Counted from the first letter of the stretch, positions 51,116 to 60,632 are shown. The stretch: 64,000 nt of DNA from Deltaproteobacteria bacterium (GCA_016218765.1 JACRCZ010000086.1:1-64000); one strand, 5' to 3'. Numbers and translations: made by a program. Notes: generated by a model from the sequence alone, not told the origin.

Positions 51116-52303
51116 CTATCCCTCGCGCTCGAACAGACCGGCCGCGCCCATGCCGCCGCCGATGCACATCGAGACGACGCCGTAGCGGCCCTTGGAGCGC
51201 TCGAGCTCGTACAGCAGCTTGTTGGTCAGGAAGCCGCCGGTGCAGCCGAGCGGGTGGCCCAGGGCGATGGCGCCGCCGTTGGGGTTCACCTTCTCGGGGT
51301 CGAGATGCAGGGCGTCCTCGGCGCAGTACAGCGCCTGCGACGCGAAGGCCTCGTTGATTTCCCAGACGGCGACGTCGTCGGTCTTGAGGCCGGCGCGTTT
51401 CATCAGCTTCGGGATGGCGTACGCCGGTCCGACGCCCATGATCTCCGGCGGCGTGCCGGCGACCTGGTAGCCGCGGTAGACGGCGAGCGGCTTGAGGCCG
51501 AGCGATTTGGCCTTCTCGCGGCTCATCACGACCACGGCGGCGGCGCCGTCGTTCATCTGCGAGGCGTTGCCTGCGGTCACGGTGCCCTGCGGGTCGAAGG
51601 CCGGCTTGAGCTTCGCGAGGCCCTCCAGGGTCGTGTCGCGCCGCGGGCCCTCATCGACCTTCGCCGTCACCTTCCGGGCCACCGGCCGCCCGTCCGGGCC
51701 CGCGTCGAAGACCTCGGTCTCGATGGGCAGGATCTGGGACACGAAGCGCCCTTCGTCGATCGCGCGCACGGCGCGCTGGTGGCTGCGCAGGGCGAACTGG
51801 TCCTGGCGCTCGCGGCTGATGTTGAACTGCTTCGCCACGTTCTCCGCCGTGAGGCCCATCGGCGTGTAGGTCTCGATCCACTCGTCGACCAGCCGCGGGT
51901 AGGCCACGGGCTTGTTGCCGCCCATGGGCACGTGGGTCATGTCCTCGACGCCGCCGGCCACGACCACCTCGGCCTCGCCGAGCATGATGCGCTCGGCGCC
52001 CTGCGAGATGGCCTGGAGGCCCGAGGCGCAGAACCTGTTGACGGTGATGGCCGACGCTTCGAAGGGGATCTTGGCCGCGAAGCTCACCAGCCGCGCGAGG
52101 TTCATCCCCAGCTCGCCCTCGGGCATCGCGCACCCGACGATCACGTCATCGATCTCCTTGGGGTCCAGCCCCTTCGCGCGCGCGACGGCCTCGCGGTACA
52201 CGAGCCCGCCGTAGTGCACGGGGTGCGTGTCCCGGAACGAGCCGCGCTTGTAGCGGCAAATCGCGCTCCGCACCGCGCTCACAATGACCGCTTCCCTCGT
52301 CAT
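51116..52303 (-). CDS. fadA: acetyl-CoA acyltransferase (thiolase)
   Basis: A 395-residue beta-ketothiolase for the last step of fatty acid beta-oxidation. Key motifs are the nucleophile [11 protein letters not shown], then NEAFA with GHPLGCTG, and CIGGGMG for the second Cys. The length is normal. It starts 15 bases after fadN with an AGGAGAGGAG site, so the pair is one operon. The thiolase splits 3-ketoacyl-CoA made by FadN. Convergent with the exported deformylase gene. Confidence 0.95.
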   Translation of the reverse strand: MTREAVIVSAVRSAICRYKRGSFRDTHPVHYGGLVYREAVARAKGLDPKEIDDVIVGCAMPEGELGMNLARLVSFAAKIPFEASAITVNRFCASGLQAISQGAERIMLGEAEVVVAGGVEDMTHVPMGGNKPVAYPRLVDEWIETYTPMGLTAENVAKQFNISRERQDQFALRSHQRAVRAIDEGRFVSQILPIETEVFDAGPDGRPVARKVTAKVDEGPRRDTTLEGLAKLKPAFDPQGTVTAGNASQMNDGAAAVVVMSREKAKSLGLKPLAVYRGYQVAGTPPEIMGVGPAYAIPKLMKRAGLKTDDVAVWEINEAFASQALYCAEDALHLDPEKVNPNGGAIALGHPLGCTGGFLTNKLLYELERSKGRYGVVSMCIGGGMGAAGLFEREG

Positions 52304-52318
52304 GTAGCTACTCCTCTC

Positions 52319-54742
52319 CTAGTTCCGCAACGGCTTGCCCTTCATCAGGAAGTGCTGGATGCGCTCCTGGGTCTTGGGCGTGCCGAGCAGGAAGCAGAAC
52401 GCCTCGCGTTCCAGATCCAGCAGGTACTGCTCGGAAACCGGCACGGCCTGCGAGGTGCGCCCGCCCGTCAGGACGTAGGCGATCTTCCCCGCCATCACCT
52501 GCTCGTGCTCCGTGATCTGGTGCTGTTTGCACATGGAATCGATGACCATCCGGAACGTCGCGAAGCCGGCGTCGCCGGGAAGCCGGAGCTTGCGCGGCTG
52601 CGGCGGGACGTAGCCTTCGAGCCACATCGCCTGCGCGGTGCGCTTCGCGGTGCCCAGGAGGTGCTCCTTGTTGGGGAGGATCTTGTCCGAGGCGCGCAGG
52701 AAGCGGCTCGCGGCCGCCTCGTGCGCGCTCATCGACACCTTCGCCATGCCGATGCACTCGAACGCGTTCTGCAGGAACGGCGTCAGGTTGATCGAGGCGG
52801 CGGCGCTCTCCGGGATCCCTTCCAGGTTGCGGATCAGAAGCTCCTTGTGCCCGCCGCCGCCGGGGATGAGCCCGACGCCGACCTCGACCAGCCCCATGAA
52901 CAGGTCGGCGTGCGCCACGATGCGGTCCGCGCCCATCGAGATCTCGGCCCCGCCGCCCAGCGTCATGGCGAACGGCGCCGCCACGACCGGCTTGGGCGAG
53001 TACTTGAGGCGCATGCAGACGTCCTGGAACTTCTTCACCACGCCTTCGACCTGGGCCCAGGCGCCCTGCTGGGCGGCCATGAGGAGCAGGAAGACGTTCG
53101 CGCCCGCGCAGAAGGTCTCGCCGTTGTTCCCGACGACCATGCCGACCCACTTGTCGTCCTTCTCCAGCAGGTCGAGGCCCTGGATCAGCATGTTCATGAC
53201 GTCGTCGTCGACGGAGTTCATCTTGGTGTGGAACTCGCAGCACAGGACGCCGTCGCCCATGTCGACCAGGGTCGCGCCGTCGTTGTGGGCGACGACGCGG
53301 TCGGCCTCCTTGAGCGCCGGCAGCCGCACGCCCTTGGGATCCTCGGGGAACGGCACGTGCTTCCTGGTCTTGAGATCGAAGTAGGAGCGTCTGCCCTTCT
53401 CGCTCTTGTAGAAGGTCTCCGCGCCCGAGGCGAGCAGCGCCTCGGCGATCGGGGGCAGCTTCTTCCCGTCCTTCGTCGCCCGCTCGCAGAACCACTTGAC
53501 GCCGACCGCGTCCCAGGCTTCGAACGGTCCCATCGCCCAGTTGTAGCCCCACTTCATGGCGTGATCGATCTGGACGATGTCGTCGCAGATCTCGCCGATG
53601 CGGTTGCCGGAGTAGATGAGCGAGTCGCGCATGACGTTCCAGGCGAACGCCGCCGCCCGGTCGTCCTGGCGCACGAACTCGGCCAGCCGCTTGCCCGGGT
53701 CCTCGATGCCCTTCACCTTGCCGATCGAGTCGAACTTGGCCTTCTTCGACTCGCGATAGTCGCCCGAGGCGGGGTCGATGACGAAGAACTTCTTGCCGCC
53801 CTCCCCTTTTTCCTTCTTGTAGAAGCCGCCCTTGGTCTTGTCCCCGAACTGCTTGCGCTCGATCATCTTCGCGATGAACGCCGGGACCTGGAAGATCTCG
53901 CGCTCCTCGTCGCGGGTCAGCGTCTCGTGGCAGTTCTTGAGGATGTGCACGACGGTGTCGAGGCCGACCATGTCCACGGTGCGGAACGCGGCGCTCTTCG
54001 GGCGTCCCATCGGCTCGCCGACGATCGCGTCGGCCTCCTCGATGGTGTAGCCCTGGTCGAGCATCTCGCGCATGGTGCGGATGAGGCCGTAGATGCCGAT
54101 GCGGTTGCCGACGAAGTTCGTCGTGTCCTTGCCGAAGACGACGCCCTTGCCCAGGACGTTGGTGCCGAAGTCGGCCATGAACGAGACCACGGCCGGGTCG
54201 GTGTCGCCGCCGGGCACGATCTCCAGCAGCCTCATGAAGCGCACGGGGTTGAAGAAGTGGGTGACCAGGAAGTTCCTGCGGAACGCCTCGCTCCGGCCCG
54301 CGACCATGTCCTTGATCGGGAGTCCGGAGGTGTTCGAGGAGACGATGGCGCCGGGGCGCACGAACTTCTCGACCTTCTCGAACAGCTTGCGCTTCACGTC
54401 CAGGTTCTCGACCACGACCTCGACCACCCAGTCGCATTCGCGGAGCCATTCCAGGTTGTCCTCGAGGTTCCCGCAGGTGACGAGGTCGGCGAAGCGGTCG
54501 TGGTAGAAGGCGGGGATGGGCTTGCGGTTCTTGACCGCGTTGGCCAGGCCCGTCGTCGAGAACTTGTTGCGCCAGGCGGGCGATTTCTCGTCCAGCCCGG
54601 CCTTCTTGTCGTCCGGAGTCAGCTCCGGCGGGACGATGTCCAGCAGGTACGCCTTGACTCCGCAGTTCGCCAGGTGCGCGGCGATGCCGGAGCCCATGAT
54701 CCCGGCGCCGAGCACCGCGGCCTTCTCGATCCTTCGGCTCAT
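52319..54742 (-). CDS. fadN: 3-hydroxyacyl-CoA dehydrogenase/enoyl-CoA hydratase (FadN type)
   Basis: An 807-residue bifunctional beta-oxidation enzyme with the FadN order: dehydrogenase first, hydratase last. The NAD site is AAVLGAGIMGSGIA (residues 8-21). The HCDH core has VSSNTSGLPI, THFFNPVRFMRLLEIV and FVGNRIGIYG. The hydratase part has MTLGGGAEISMGADRIV and LVEVGVGLIPGGGG, keeping both catalytic Glu positions. It starts at an ATG after GGAGGAGG, 15 bases upstream of fadA's start region. A TGAATG-type palindrome and a TTGACA box lie upstream. Confidence 0.95.
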   Translation of the reverse strand: MSRRIEKAAVLGAGIMGSGIAAHLANCGVKAYLLDIVPPELTPDDKKAGLDEKSPAWRNKFSTTGLANAVKNRKPIPAFYHDRFADLVTCGNLEDNLEWLRECDWVVEVVVENLDVKRKLFEKVEKFVRPGAIVSSNTSGLPIKDMVAGRSEAFRRNFLVTHFFNPVRFMRLLEIVPGGDTDPAVVSFMADFGTNVLGKGVVFGKDTTNFVGNRIGIYGLIRTMREMLDQGYTIEEADAIVGEPMGRPKSAAFRTVDMVGLDTVVHILKNCHETLTRDEEREIFQVPAFIAKMIERKQFGDKTKGGFYKKEKGEGGKKFFVIDPASGDYRESKKAKFDSIGKVKGIEDPGKRLAEFVRQDDRAAAFAWNVMRDSLIYSGNRIGEICDDIVQIDHAMKWGYNWAMGPFEAWDAVGVKWFCERATKDGKKLPPIAEALLASGAETFYKSEKGRRSYFDLKTRKHVPFPEDPKGVRLPALKEADRVVAHNDGATLVDMGDGVLCCEFHTKMNSVDDDVMNMLIQGLDLLEKDDKWVGMVVGNNGETFCAGANVFLLLMAAQQGAWAQVEGVVKKFQDVCMRLKYSPKPVVAAPFAMTLGGGAEISMGADRIVAHADLFMGLVEVGVGLIPGGGGHKELLIRNLEGIPESAAASINLTPFLQNAFECIGMAKVSMSAHEAAASRFLRASDKILPNKEHLLGTAKRTAQAMWLEGYVPPQPRKLRLPGDAGFATFRMVIDSMCKQHQITEHEQVMAGKIAYVLTGGRTSQAVPVSEQYLLDLEREAFCFLLGTPKTQERIQHFLMKGKPLRN

Positions 54743-54778
54743 GAAGCCACCTCCTCCCTTTCGGAGCTGCCCCCGTTA

Positions 54779-54792
54779 TGAATGGGCATTCA
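54779..54792. promoter_or_regulatory. palindromic operator-like site upstream of fadN
   Basis: TGAATGGGCATTCA is a perfect inverted repeat (6 bases, 2-base spacer), 37 bases upstream of the fadN ATG. The TGAATG/CATTCA half-sites resemble those of Bacillus-type FadR (TetR family) sites in fatty-acid-degradation operons. No regulator gene is in the window. Confidence 0.5.
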
Positions 54793-54793
54793 C

Positions 54794-54822
54794 CTTCTGG
54801 CACGAGTCGGCGGGGCTGTCAA
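54794..54822 (-). promoter_or_regulatory. weak promoter upstream of fadN
   Basis: On the minus strand TTGACA (54822-54817) is perfect, 17 bases later CAGAAG is a poor -10. The TGAATG palindrome follows at once, where a bound repressor would block the start. Confidence 0.35.
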
Positions 54823-54862
54823 CCGGTTTTCGTGGGAGGCCGATCCTCGGCCGGAGGAAGCT

Positions 54863-54987
54863 CCCTTCGACGGCGCTCAGGGCAGGCGCGCAAGGACCGC
54901 AAACGACCGCAAAGGACGCCAAGGGAGAGCAGGTTCGGTCCTCGTCTCCCCCCCTATCGGTGTCCATCGGTGTTCATCGGTGGTTTC
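54863..54987. repeat. composite cluster of three short interspersed repeats
   Basis: In order: CCCTTCGACGGCGCTCAGGG plus CAGGC (54863-54887), CGCAAGG/CGCAAAGG-type words (about 54888-54926), a short gap, and ATCGGTGTCCATCGGTGTTC plus ATCGGTGGTTTC (about 54951-54987). The last element runs into the 3' end of the next minus-strand gene and encodes its final residues and stop. Confidence 0.8.
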
Positions 54988-56738
54988 TTCCTTCTCGACC
55001 GGAGGGACCTCACGGCCAGCACCGACGCGAGCCACCACAACTCATGGCCGCCGATCGCCCGGAACACCCTGCATCCGCACCCCCCGCCACCTTCGCCCTC
55101 GTCCGCATCCGCGTCCGCCGACCCGTCCCCGCCCGCGTCCAGCCTCGGCACCACGTCGCCCCCGGCACCGTCGTCCTCTCCGTCCCCGTCGCCGTCGCCC
55201 CCGCCATCCGCATCCGCACCGCCGTCCGCGTCGGCATCGGCATCCGCGCCGCGCACGATCACGGTCACGATGAACGACTGTTCCACGCGGTTCGTCCCGT
55301 CGCTCACCGCGATCGTCACCGCCTGCGGCCCTCCGTCCTCCACACCCGGCGTCCACTCCGCCTCGCCCGTCGCGCCGTCCACCGCGATCGACGAGGGGCC
55401 GGCACCGATCGAGAACGTCAGCGGCTGGACATCGATGTCCACCGCGTCCGCGTCATAGCTCCACGGCGTCCCGTCGACCGCCGTCAGGGGCGGCGTCGAG
55501 GTGAAGCGCGGCGGATGGTCGAACGGCGCGGCCCACACGAACCAGCCGTTCGACACGGACCGCTCGCCCAGGTGGTCGGCGACTCCGTTGTCCGACGGGT
55601 AGTTCACCACGCCGCCGGCCGCCTGCCCGTCGATCCACATCGTCGTCGACCCGCCGCCGTCGTAGTTGAGCCCGTCGTCGCAACCCAGGCCGACGAGGTA
55701 GTCGGCGGCCTGCGCCAGCGTCACGCCCAGCCCGGCCGCCGTGCGCCCGTCGAAGGTCGCGAACAGCACGCGCCCGTCCGTCGTGATACACGAGATCGTC
55801 CGCGGGTGGCGGCTCGTCGCGAACGACTCCCCCGCCTCCTCCTCCGCCCAAAGCACGTCCGCGACGCCGTCCCGGAGGAGCCCCGGCAGCCCGCCCAACG
55901 CCTGGTGCACGGCCGGCCAGCCGTCGCCCGACGCGATCCGCTCGACGTGCGCTCCGTCATCGCCGATGCCCAGGGTCGAGCGCGGCGGCCGGGTCGAGGG
56001 ATTCGACGCCAGGAACCGATCATCGATGCGCACCAGCCCGACCGGAGCGCACGAGCCGTCGAAGAAGCCCGCGTTCACGCCCGCCACGGCGCCGATGCCG
56101 GCGCCGAGCGCGGCGATCGTCGTGCAGCCGTCGCCGAGCGCCGGGACGAGGCGCAACCCGGGTGCGTCGAGCTCGACCTCCAGCAGGTTCACCGTCTGCG
56201 TTCCGCCGTACAGGTCGGAGAAGCGGCCGGCGCGCCACGTGACGCCCCGGGCTACAACGCGCTCCCGCAGCGCGTCGAACGGCAGCACATCGATCCGCAG
56301 CACGTACGGTCCCGGCAGCGGCCGGCCGCTGGAGACGTACGAGTCCACGGCGACCCAGCCGTCGCCCGCACCGAATTCCGCCTCCGCCCAGCGGTTGCCG
56401 CGCGCGACGCAGTCCGCCGTGCCGCTCGCCACCCCGTCGTCGGCCAGCAGGTGCACGTCGATGTCGACGCTCCCCGAGACATCGCCCTCGACCCACGCGG
56501 TCACGATCCCCCGCGCCGGGAGCGAGAAACGGTAGATCGCCTCGGGACCACCCTCGTCGAGCGTCGAGGCGCAAGCGTAGCGATCGATCTCCGTCGCGCG
56601 ACCGGTGGTGTCCGCCGCGTGCGCCCACGGGAACCCATCGACCACGATCGGCTCGGCGAGCGTCCCGGCGCCTTCCGCCGCCGACGCCGGCCGAGCCGAC
56701 GCGACGAGACCGCCGAGCAGCACGAGGGCGATGCGCAT
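54954..56738 (-). CDS. phosphodiester glycosidase (NAGPA) family surface protein
   Basis: A 594-residue protein; the ATG at 56738 gives the signal RIALVLLGGLVASARPASA. The NAGPA-like domain (about 140-410) has GVNAGFFDG, LFATFDGRTA and the signature LNYDGGGSTTMWIDG. A putative Ig-like domain (ITFTS...PWSYDADAVDIDVQPLTFSIG) and Asp/Gly linkers follow. The end is MYXO-CTERM-like: GGGCGCR, a hydrophobic stretch (ELWWLASVLAVR) and basic residues. After these comes KKPPMNTDGHR, which is encoded by the ATCGGTG repeat. The substrate, perhaps a polysaccharide phosphodiester, is unknown. Confidence 0.88.
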   Translation of the reverse strand: MRIALVLLGGLVASARPASAAEGAGTLAEPIVVDGFPWAHAADTTGRATEIDRYACASTLDEGGPEAIYRFSLPARGIVTAWVEGDVSGSVDIDVHLLADDGVASGTADCVARGNRWAEAEFGAGDGWVAVDSYVSSGRPLPGPYVLRIDVLPFDALRERVVARGVTWRAGRFSDLYGGTQTVNLLEVELDAPGLRLVPALGDGCTTIAALGAGIGAVAGVNAGFFDGSCAPVGLVRIDDRFLASNPSTRPPRSTLGIGDDGAHVERIASGDGWPAVHQALGGLPGLLRDGVADVLWAEEEAGESFATSRHPRTISCITTDGRVLFATFDGRTAAGLGVTLAQAADYLVGLGCDDGLNYDGGGSTTMWIDGQAAGGVVNYPSDNGVADHLGERSVSNGWFVWAAPFDHPPRFTSTPPLTAVDGTPWSYDADAVDIDVQPLTFSIGAGPSSIAVDGATGEAEWTPGVEDGGPQAVTIAVSDGTNRVEQSFIVTVIVRGADADADADGGADADGGGDGDGDGEDDGAGGDVVPRLDAGGDGSADADADEGEGGGGCGCRVFRAIGGHELWWLASVLAVRSLRSRRKKPPMNTDGHR

Positions 56739-56801
56739 GCGTTCCACTGTACGGGGCGCGAGCGGCGCACGCAACGCCCCTCGCGCGGCGCGGGCCGACA
56801 C

Positions 56802-57440
56802 TTATGGAATGACGACCGCGTTGGAGGTCACCTCGTGCGGCGCCGCGCACCGGGTGCCGCACGATCCCGGATCCGCGCCGCACTCGCCGTCGAACAGCCC
56901 GACGGCCCGGACCGTCCCCGACGGCGGCTCCGGGACGCTGTACATCCCCAGGTCCGACCACGTGCCGGGCGCGCACTGGAAACCGGCGCCGGACGACTCG
57001 CCCGGAGAAACGATCCGCTCCCAGGTCCCGCCCGTCGCCTGCCGTTCCCACCCGACCGGCGGCAGCTCGCACGCCACGGCGTCCCCGCACATGAGGTACC
57101 ACGCCGCCTCCGAGCCCGGCTCGAACGTGAGCGTGACCTGGGGGCAGCACGGCGCCGGAACGCACGGACAGGGATCCGCGTACGTCAGCGTCAGCAACGG
57201 CGGCGTCTCCGCCCCGCCGTCGTCCACGGCGGCTTCGGCGTCCTCGCCGGCCTCCGCGTCCTCCGTCGCCTCGCCGTCCGCCTCGACGACCTCGGCATCC
57301 TCCCCGAAGGCCGCGTCCTCCTGGCCCGCAGCGTCGCCGTCCGACGGCGAATCCGTCGCCCCGGTGCTTCCGCCGCAGCCGATCGCGATCGCCCCCGCCA
57401 GAATCGCCGCCCATGCCGCCGCCGACCGCCGTTCGCTCAT
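56802..57440 (-). CDS. cysteine-containing lipoprotein
   Basis: A 212-residue protein; the ATG at 57440 gives the signal SAAAWAAILAGAIAIGC with a lipobox. A Glu/Asp/Ala linker (about 30-65) follows. The rest has paired Cys (CPCVPAPCC, CGDAVAC, CGADPGSCGTRC) and beta-rich stretches (LTLTYADP, VTLTFEPGSEAAWYL, GTVRAVGLFDG). It resembles nothing known to me. It is 63 bases upstream of the NAGPA gene on the same strand and may be a partner. Longer frames upstream are not supported. Confidence 0.75.
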   Translation of the reverse strand: MSERRSAAAWAAILAGAIAIGCGGSTGATDSPSDGDAAGQEDAAFGEDAEVVEADGEATEDAEAGEDAEAAVDDGGAETPPLLTLTYADPCPCVPAPCCPQVTLTFEPGSEAAWYLMCGDAVACELPPVGWERQATGGTWERIVSPGESSGAGFQCAPGTWSDLGMYSVPEPPSGTVRAVGLFDGECGADPGSCGTRCAAPHEVTSNAVVIP

Positions 57441-57653
57441 CGCCCCGCGCTCCCTGCCGCTCGCCGGAAGCCTGGCCCGCGGCCCGGCCCGGGTCAAGGG
57501 CCCGGTGCCGCCCCGTGCGCGCCCGCCGGACCCGACCCCAGGGGATCCGACCTCCGGACCCGGGCAGGACGTTCCTCTCCCCTGTGCCGAGACCCGGGAC
57601 ACCGTTCGCCGACCGTGTTAGCTTGCGCGCGACGAAAGTCGGGAGGCCCGCTC

Positions 57654-59534
57654 GTGAGAACAACTCGTCGTCGGATCCTCGCCACCAGTCGTTCGATCCT
57701 GCCGTTGCTGCTTCTGGCGACCGCGCCGGGCTGCCGCAAGGACGGCCGCTCGCCGGCTGCCGAGGTCCCGGCGTCGCCGGGCGCCGAGGACGTCGCGGCG
57801 GCGACCCCGGGCGCAGACGCTGCCGGCGGGTCCTCCGCCGTCGAGGCATCCGCTCTGCCGGCCGGCGGGGATGTCGGGCCCGCGGCGCCACCCGCCGACG
57901 CCGGAGCGCCGACCGCCGCGTCGAACGAGCCGGTGGATCTGGGACCCGTCGTCGCGCCGGAGCTCCCCGTGCGGCTTTCCCCGCGGGATCGGGGACTCAA
58001 GTTCTCGGCGTCCGTCCTGGCCGCCGGTGGCGGCGGCAGCGTCGTCGTCGCGACGAGCACCGGCAACCACGCCGGGTACGTGTTCGAGCGCGTGGCGGCG
58101 GGCTGGGTCGAGACGCTGCGTTTCGAGCTGTCGGTCCTCGGCCTCCACGGCAGCCAGGAGCGCGTCGCCGTCAGCGGCGACGGCGACACGATCGCGCTCG
58201 CCGTGGTCGAATCGCACGATTGTCCCGGCGGAACGTGCCCCGCGGGCGGGGCGGTCGGCGTGTGGGAACGGCGTCCCGGAGGCTGGGCGCGCACGCCGAA
58301 TCTCCCGATTCCGGAGGAAACAGCCTACAAGGGCATCGGCGTGGCGATCGCCATCGATGACGGCGGCGACACGATTGCGGTCGCGACGCGGGACGAGCCC
58401 GGCGTGTACGTGTACGAGCGCGCCGGCGACGGGTGGCGGCAGGCGGCGCACCTCGAGGGCGCGCCGCGAGGCTTCGGCCAGGCGTTGGCGATGGCCGGCG
58501 GCCGCCTCGCCGTCGGGGCCCCCGGCTGGGAGGACACGGAAACCGGGGCCGTGCTGCTCTTCGAGCGGCGCGACGGGAGCTGGACGCCCGCGGGGCGCGT
58601 CGATGCGCCGTCCGGCGCCGACCGCACGTTCGGCGGCGGCATCGCGCTCGCCGGCGACATCCTGGTCGCAGGCGGCTACGGTCCGGACACGGAGCGTGGC
58701 GGCAGCTCGTTCATGTTCGTGCACGGCGAGGACGGCGCGTGGTCCCAGGCCGGCCGCCTGGAGCCGCGCGCAGGGACGGAGAAGCGGATGTTCGGCCGCG
58801 CCGCGGTCGCCTGGGGCGACGGGAAGGTCATCGCCGTCCTCTCGCTTTTTTCCGCGCACTTCTTCGTGCGGGACGGAACGACCTGGCTGGCGGGGGAAAC
58901 CGTCGGAGGCCAGGGAGCATCCGACGAGGTACGGGGGCTCTGCGCGGCGGGGCCGGCGGCCGCCGTGCTCACGACCAGCGACGTGCTGCTTCGCGCCGTC
59001 CCGGGACTGGGCGAAGCCGACGCCCCGGCTGCACCCGTCCGCCCCGCCCCGGCCGGGGCCCCGGATTGCAGCCGCGGCCGCTCGTGCATCTATCCTTGCG
59101 CGGCCGATTCCGACTGCTGCCGCAGCACCCCGTGCCTGGAGGGGATCTGGGCCTCCGCCTGCGTTGCCGAGCAATGCCGCATGGTCGGCTGCACGGCCGA
59201 CGAGCAGTGCGCCTCGATCGCAGGCGCCCGGTGTTTCCAGGACGCCGATCCGACCATCGTCCACGGGCTCTGCGCCGCGCCGTGCACCGCCGACGCCGAT
59301 TGCCAGGCGCCGTACCTCTGTCTTGACGGCGGCTACTGCTGGCTGCAGGCGCACAACGTCACCCGGTGCTACAGCGACCTCGATTGCGCCCGACGCACGG
59401 GGATGAAGCACTGCGACGTCGCGACGGGCTGCTGCGGCTGCTCCGACGACGCGTACTGCCAGTCGCCCATGGAGGGCGGCGACGGTACCCGCTGTCTCCC
59501 GGCGAGCTCCTTGCCGGCGCCTTCGGACCGATGA
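57654..59534 (+). CDS. beta-propeller (FG-GAP-like) lipoprotein with cysteine-rich end
   Basis: A 626-residue protein starting with GTG after GGGAGG. The signal (ILPLLLLATAPGC) has a lipobox. After a Pro/Ala linker come repeats of the FG-GAP or integrin-propeller kind: RVAVSGDGDTIALAV, GVAIAIDDGGDTIAVA, GQALAMAGGRLAVGAPG, GGGIALAGDILVAGGYG (about 150-450). The last 140 residues hold about 25 Cys (CAADSDCCRSTPC, CTADEQCAS, CTADADCQ), as in other lipoproteins here. It is a likely surface adhesion protein. It is divergent from the preceding lipoprotein with a 213-base gap. Confidence 0.82.
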   Translation: MRTTRRRILATSRSILPLLLLATAPGCRKDGRSPAAEVPASPGAEDVAAATPGADAAGGSSAVEASALPAGGDVGPAAPPADAGAPTAASNEPVDLGPVVAPELPVRLSPRDRGLKFSASVLAAGGGGSVVVATSTGNHAGYVFERVAAGWVETLRFELSVLGLHGSQERVAVSGDGDTIALAVVESHDCPGGTCPAGGAVGVWERRPGGWARTPNLPIPEETAYKGIGVAIAIDDGGDTIAVATRDEPGVYVYERAGDGWRQAAHLEGAPRGFGQALAMAGGRLAVGAPGWEDTETGAVLLFERRDGSWTPAGRVDAPSGADRTFGGGIALAGDILVAGGYGPDTERGGSSFMFVHGEDGAWSQAGRLEPRAGTEKRMFGRAAVAWGDGKVIAVLSLFSAHFFVRDGTTWLAGETVGGQGASDEVRGLCAAGPAAAVLTTSDVLLRAVPGLGEADAPAAPVRPAPAGAPDCSRGRSCIYPCAADSDCCRSTPCLEGIWASACVAEQCRMVGCTADEQCASIAGARCFQDADPTIVHGLCAAPCTADADCQAPYLCLDGGYCWLQAHNVTRCYSDLDCARRTGMKHCDVATGCCGCSDDAYCQSPMEGGDGTRCLPASSLPAPSDR

Positions 59535-59609
59535 CTCGACCCGGACGGCCGACCGACAGCCAGCAACTCCTCTTGCCCTCCCTCCCACCGCCCGCTAGGT
59601 TCGGGGCCG

Positions 59610-60632
59610 ATGGAGTACGCGGACGTCGTCGGACGGATTCGGGCGGGGGAAATCGCGCCGGTCTACCTGCTGTTCGGGCCGCAGACCTTCATGATCGAGG
59701 CCGTGCTGGAGGGGCTGCGTGCGGCCGTCGGAGTGGAGAAGCACGGTTCGTTCGCGTGCGAGACGTTCCACGGGGACGAGGACAACGGGACGAAGATCGC
59801 GGCCGCGGCCCGCGAGATCCCCATGCTCGTCCCCCGCCGCCTGCTCGTCGTCCGTGACGCCCAGCACCTCGCAGCCCGCGACGAGGACATCGACGTCCTC
59901 GTCGCGTACCTCGACCGGCCGTCGCCCACGACCGTCCTGGCCTTCACCGCGGCGGCGTTCGACGCGCGGACGCGGCTGGCGCGCAAGGTTGCCGAGGTCG
60001 GGGTGCTGCTCAAGGCCGAGAAGGTGTACGCGCGCGACCTGCCCTCCTTCGTGCACAACCACGCACGGGCGCTGGGTGCGGCACTGGCCGAGGACGCGGC
60101 CGCGGCGCTGCTCGACGCCTGCGGCGACGATCTCGCGGCCCTGCACGACGGCATCTCCAAGCTGGCGCTGTACGTCGAGCGCGGGCAGCCGGCGACGGTC
60201 GAGGACGTGCAGGCCGTGGTCGCCCCCTCGCGGCAGCACGCGGTGTTCGAGCTGATCGACGCCATCGGCGCGCGCGACGCGCCGCAGGCTTTCGAGCTGG
60301 TGGCGCGGATGGCGGAGCAGGGCGAGGCGCCGCTCAAGGTGCTGTCCCTGGTCGCCCGGCAGATCCGGCAGCTCATCGATATCCGCACCGGGCGGCGGGA
60401 CTCGCCGCGCCTGCTCGGTCTGCACCCGTTCGTCCGCGGGAAGCTCGAGGATCAGGCGAAACGTTTCGGGCTGCGGGACCTGGTGCGCGGCGTGGCGGCA
60501 CTCCATCACGCCGACCTGGCGCTCAAGGGCTCCAAACGCGAAGGTGAACGCGTGCTGGAGAGCCTTGTGCTCGAGATCGCCGGCGGACCGGAACGCCCTA
60601 CTTCGCGGCGGCCGGGGCGGCGCGGCGGGTGA
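59610..60632 (+). CDS. holA: DNA polymerase III delta subunit
   Basis: A 340-residue clamp-loader subunit that opens the beta clamp. Family signs are an N-terminal AIAPVYLLFGPQTFMIEAVLEGL, the AAA+-type fold through RRLLVVRDAQHLA, then ALLDACGDDLAALHDGISKLALY, VFELIDAIGARDAPQAFELVARM and LKVLSLVARQIRQLIDI, and the RPFVRGKLEDQAKRF-like end. The length is normal. The 3' end overlaps that of rpsT by 35 bases on the other strand. This holA-rpsT neighbourhood is common in bacteria. Confidence 0.94.
   Translation: MEYADVVGRIRAGEIAPVYLLFGPQTFMIEAVLEGLRAAVGVEKHGSFACETFHGDEDNGTKIAAAAREIPMLVPRRLLVVRDAQHLAARDEDIDVLVAYLDRPSPTTVLAFTAAAFDARTRLARKVAEVGVLLKAEKVYARDLPSFVHNHARALGAALAEDAAAALLDACGDDLAALHDGISKLALYVERGQPATVEDVQAVVAPSRQHAVFELIDAIGARDAPQAFELVARMAEQGEAPLKVLSLVARQIRQLIDIRTGRRDSPRLLGLHPFVRGKLEDQAKRFGLRDLVRGVAALHHADLALKGSKREGERVLESLVLEIAGGPERPTSRRPGRRGG

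Noticed and set aside
50909-54781. A 1290-residue open frame on the plus strand across fadA and fadN
   Set aside because: It is the antisense of two clearly recognised genes; its Arg/His/Asp/Val-rich sequence is the usual product of antisense reading of high-GC genes.
54516-57653. The long plus-strand frame that runs in phase into the FG-GAP-like lipoprotein gene
   Set aside because: The upstream part is antisense of the NAGPA and lipoprotein genes and has no family features. The signal peptide and ribosome site at 57654 mark the true start.
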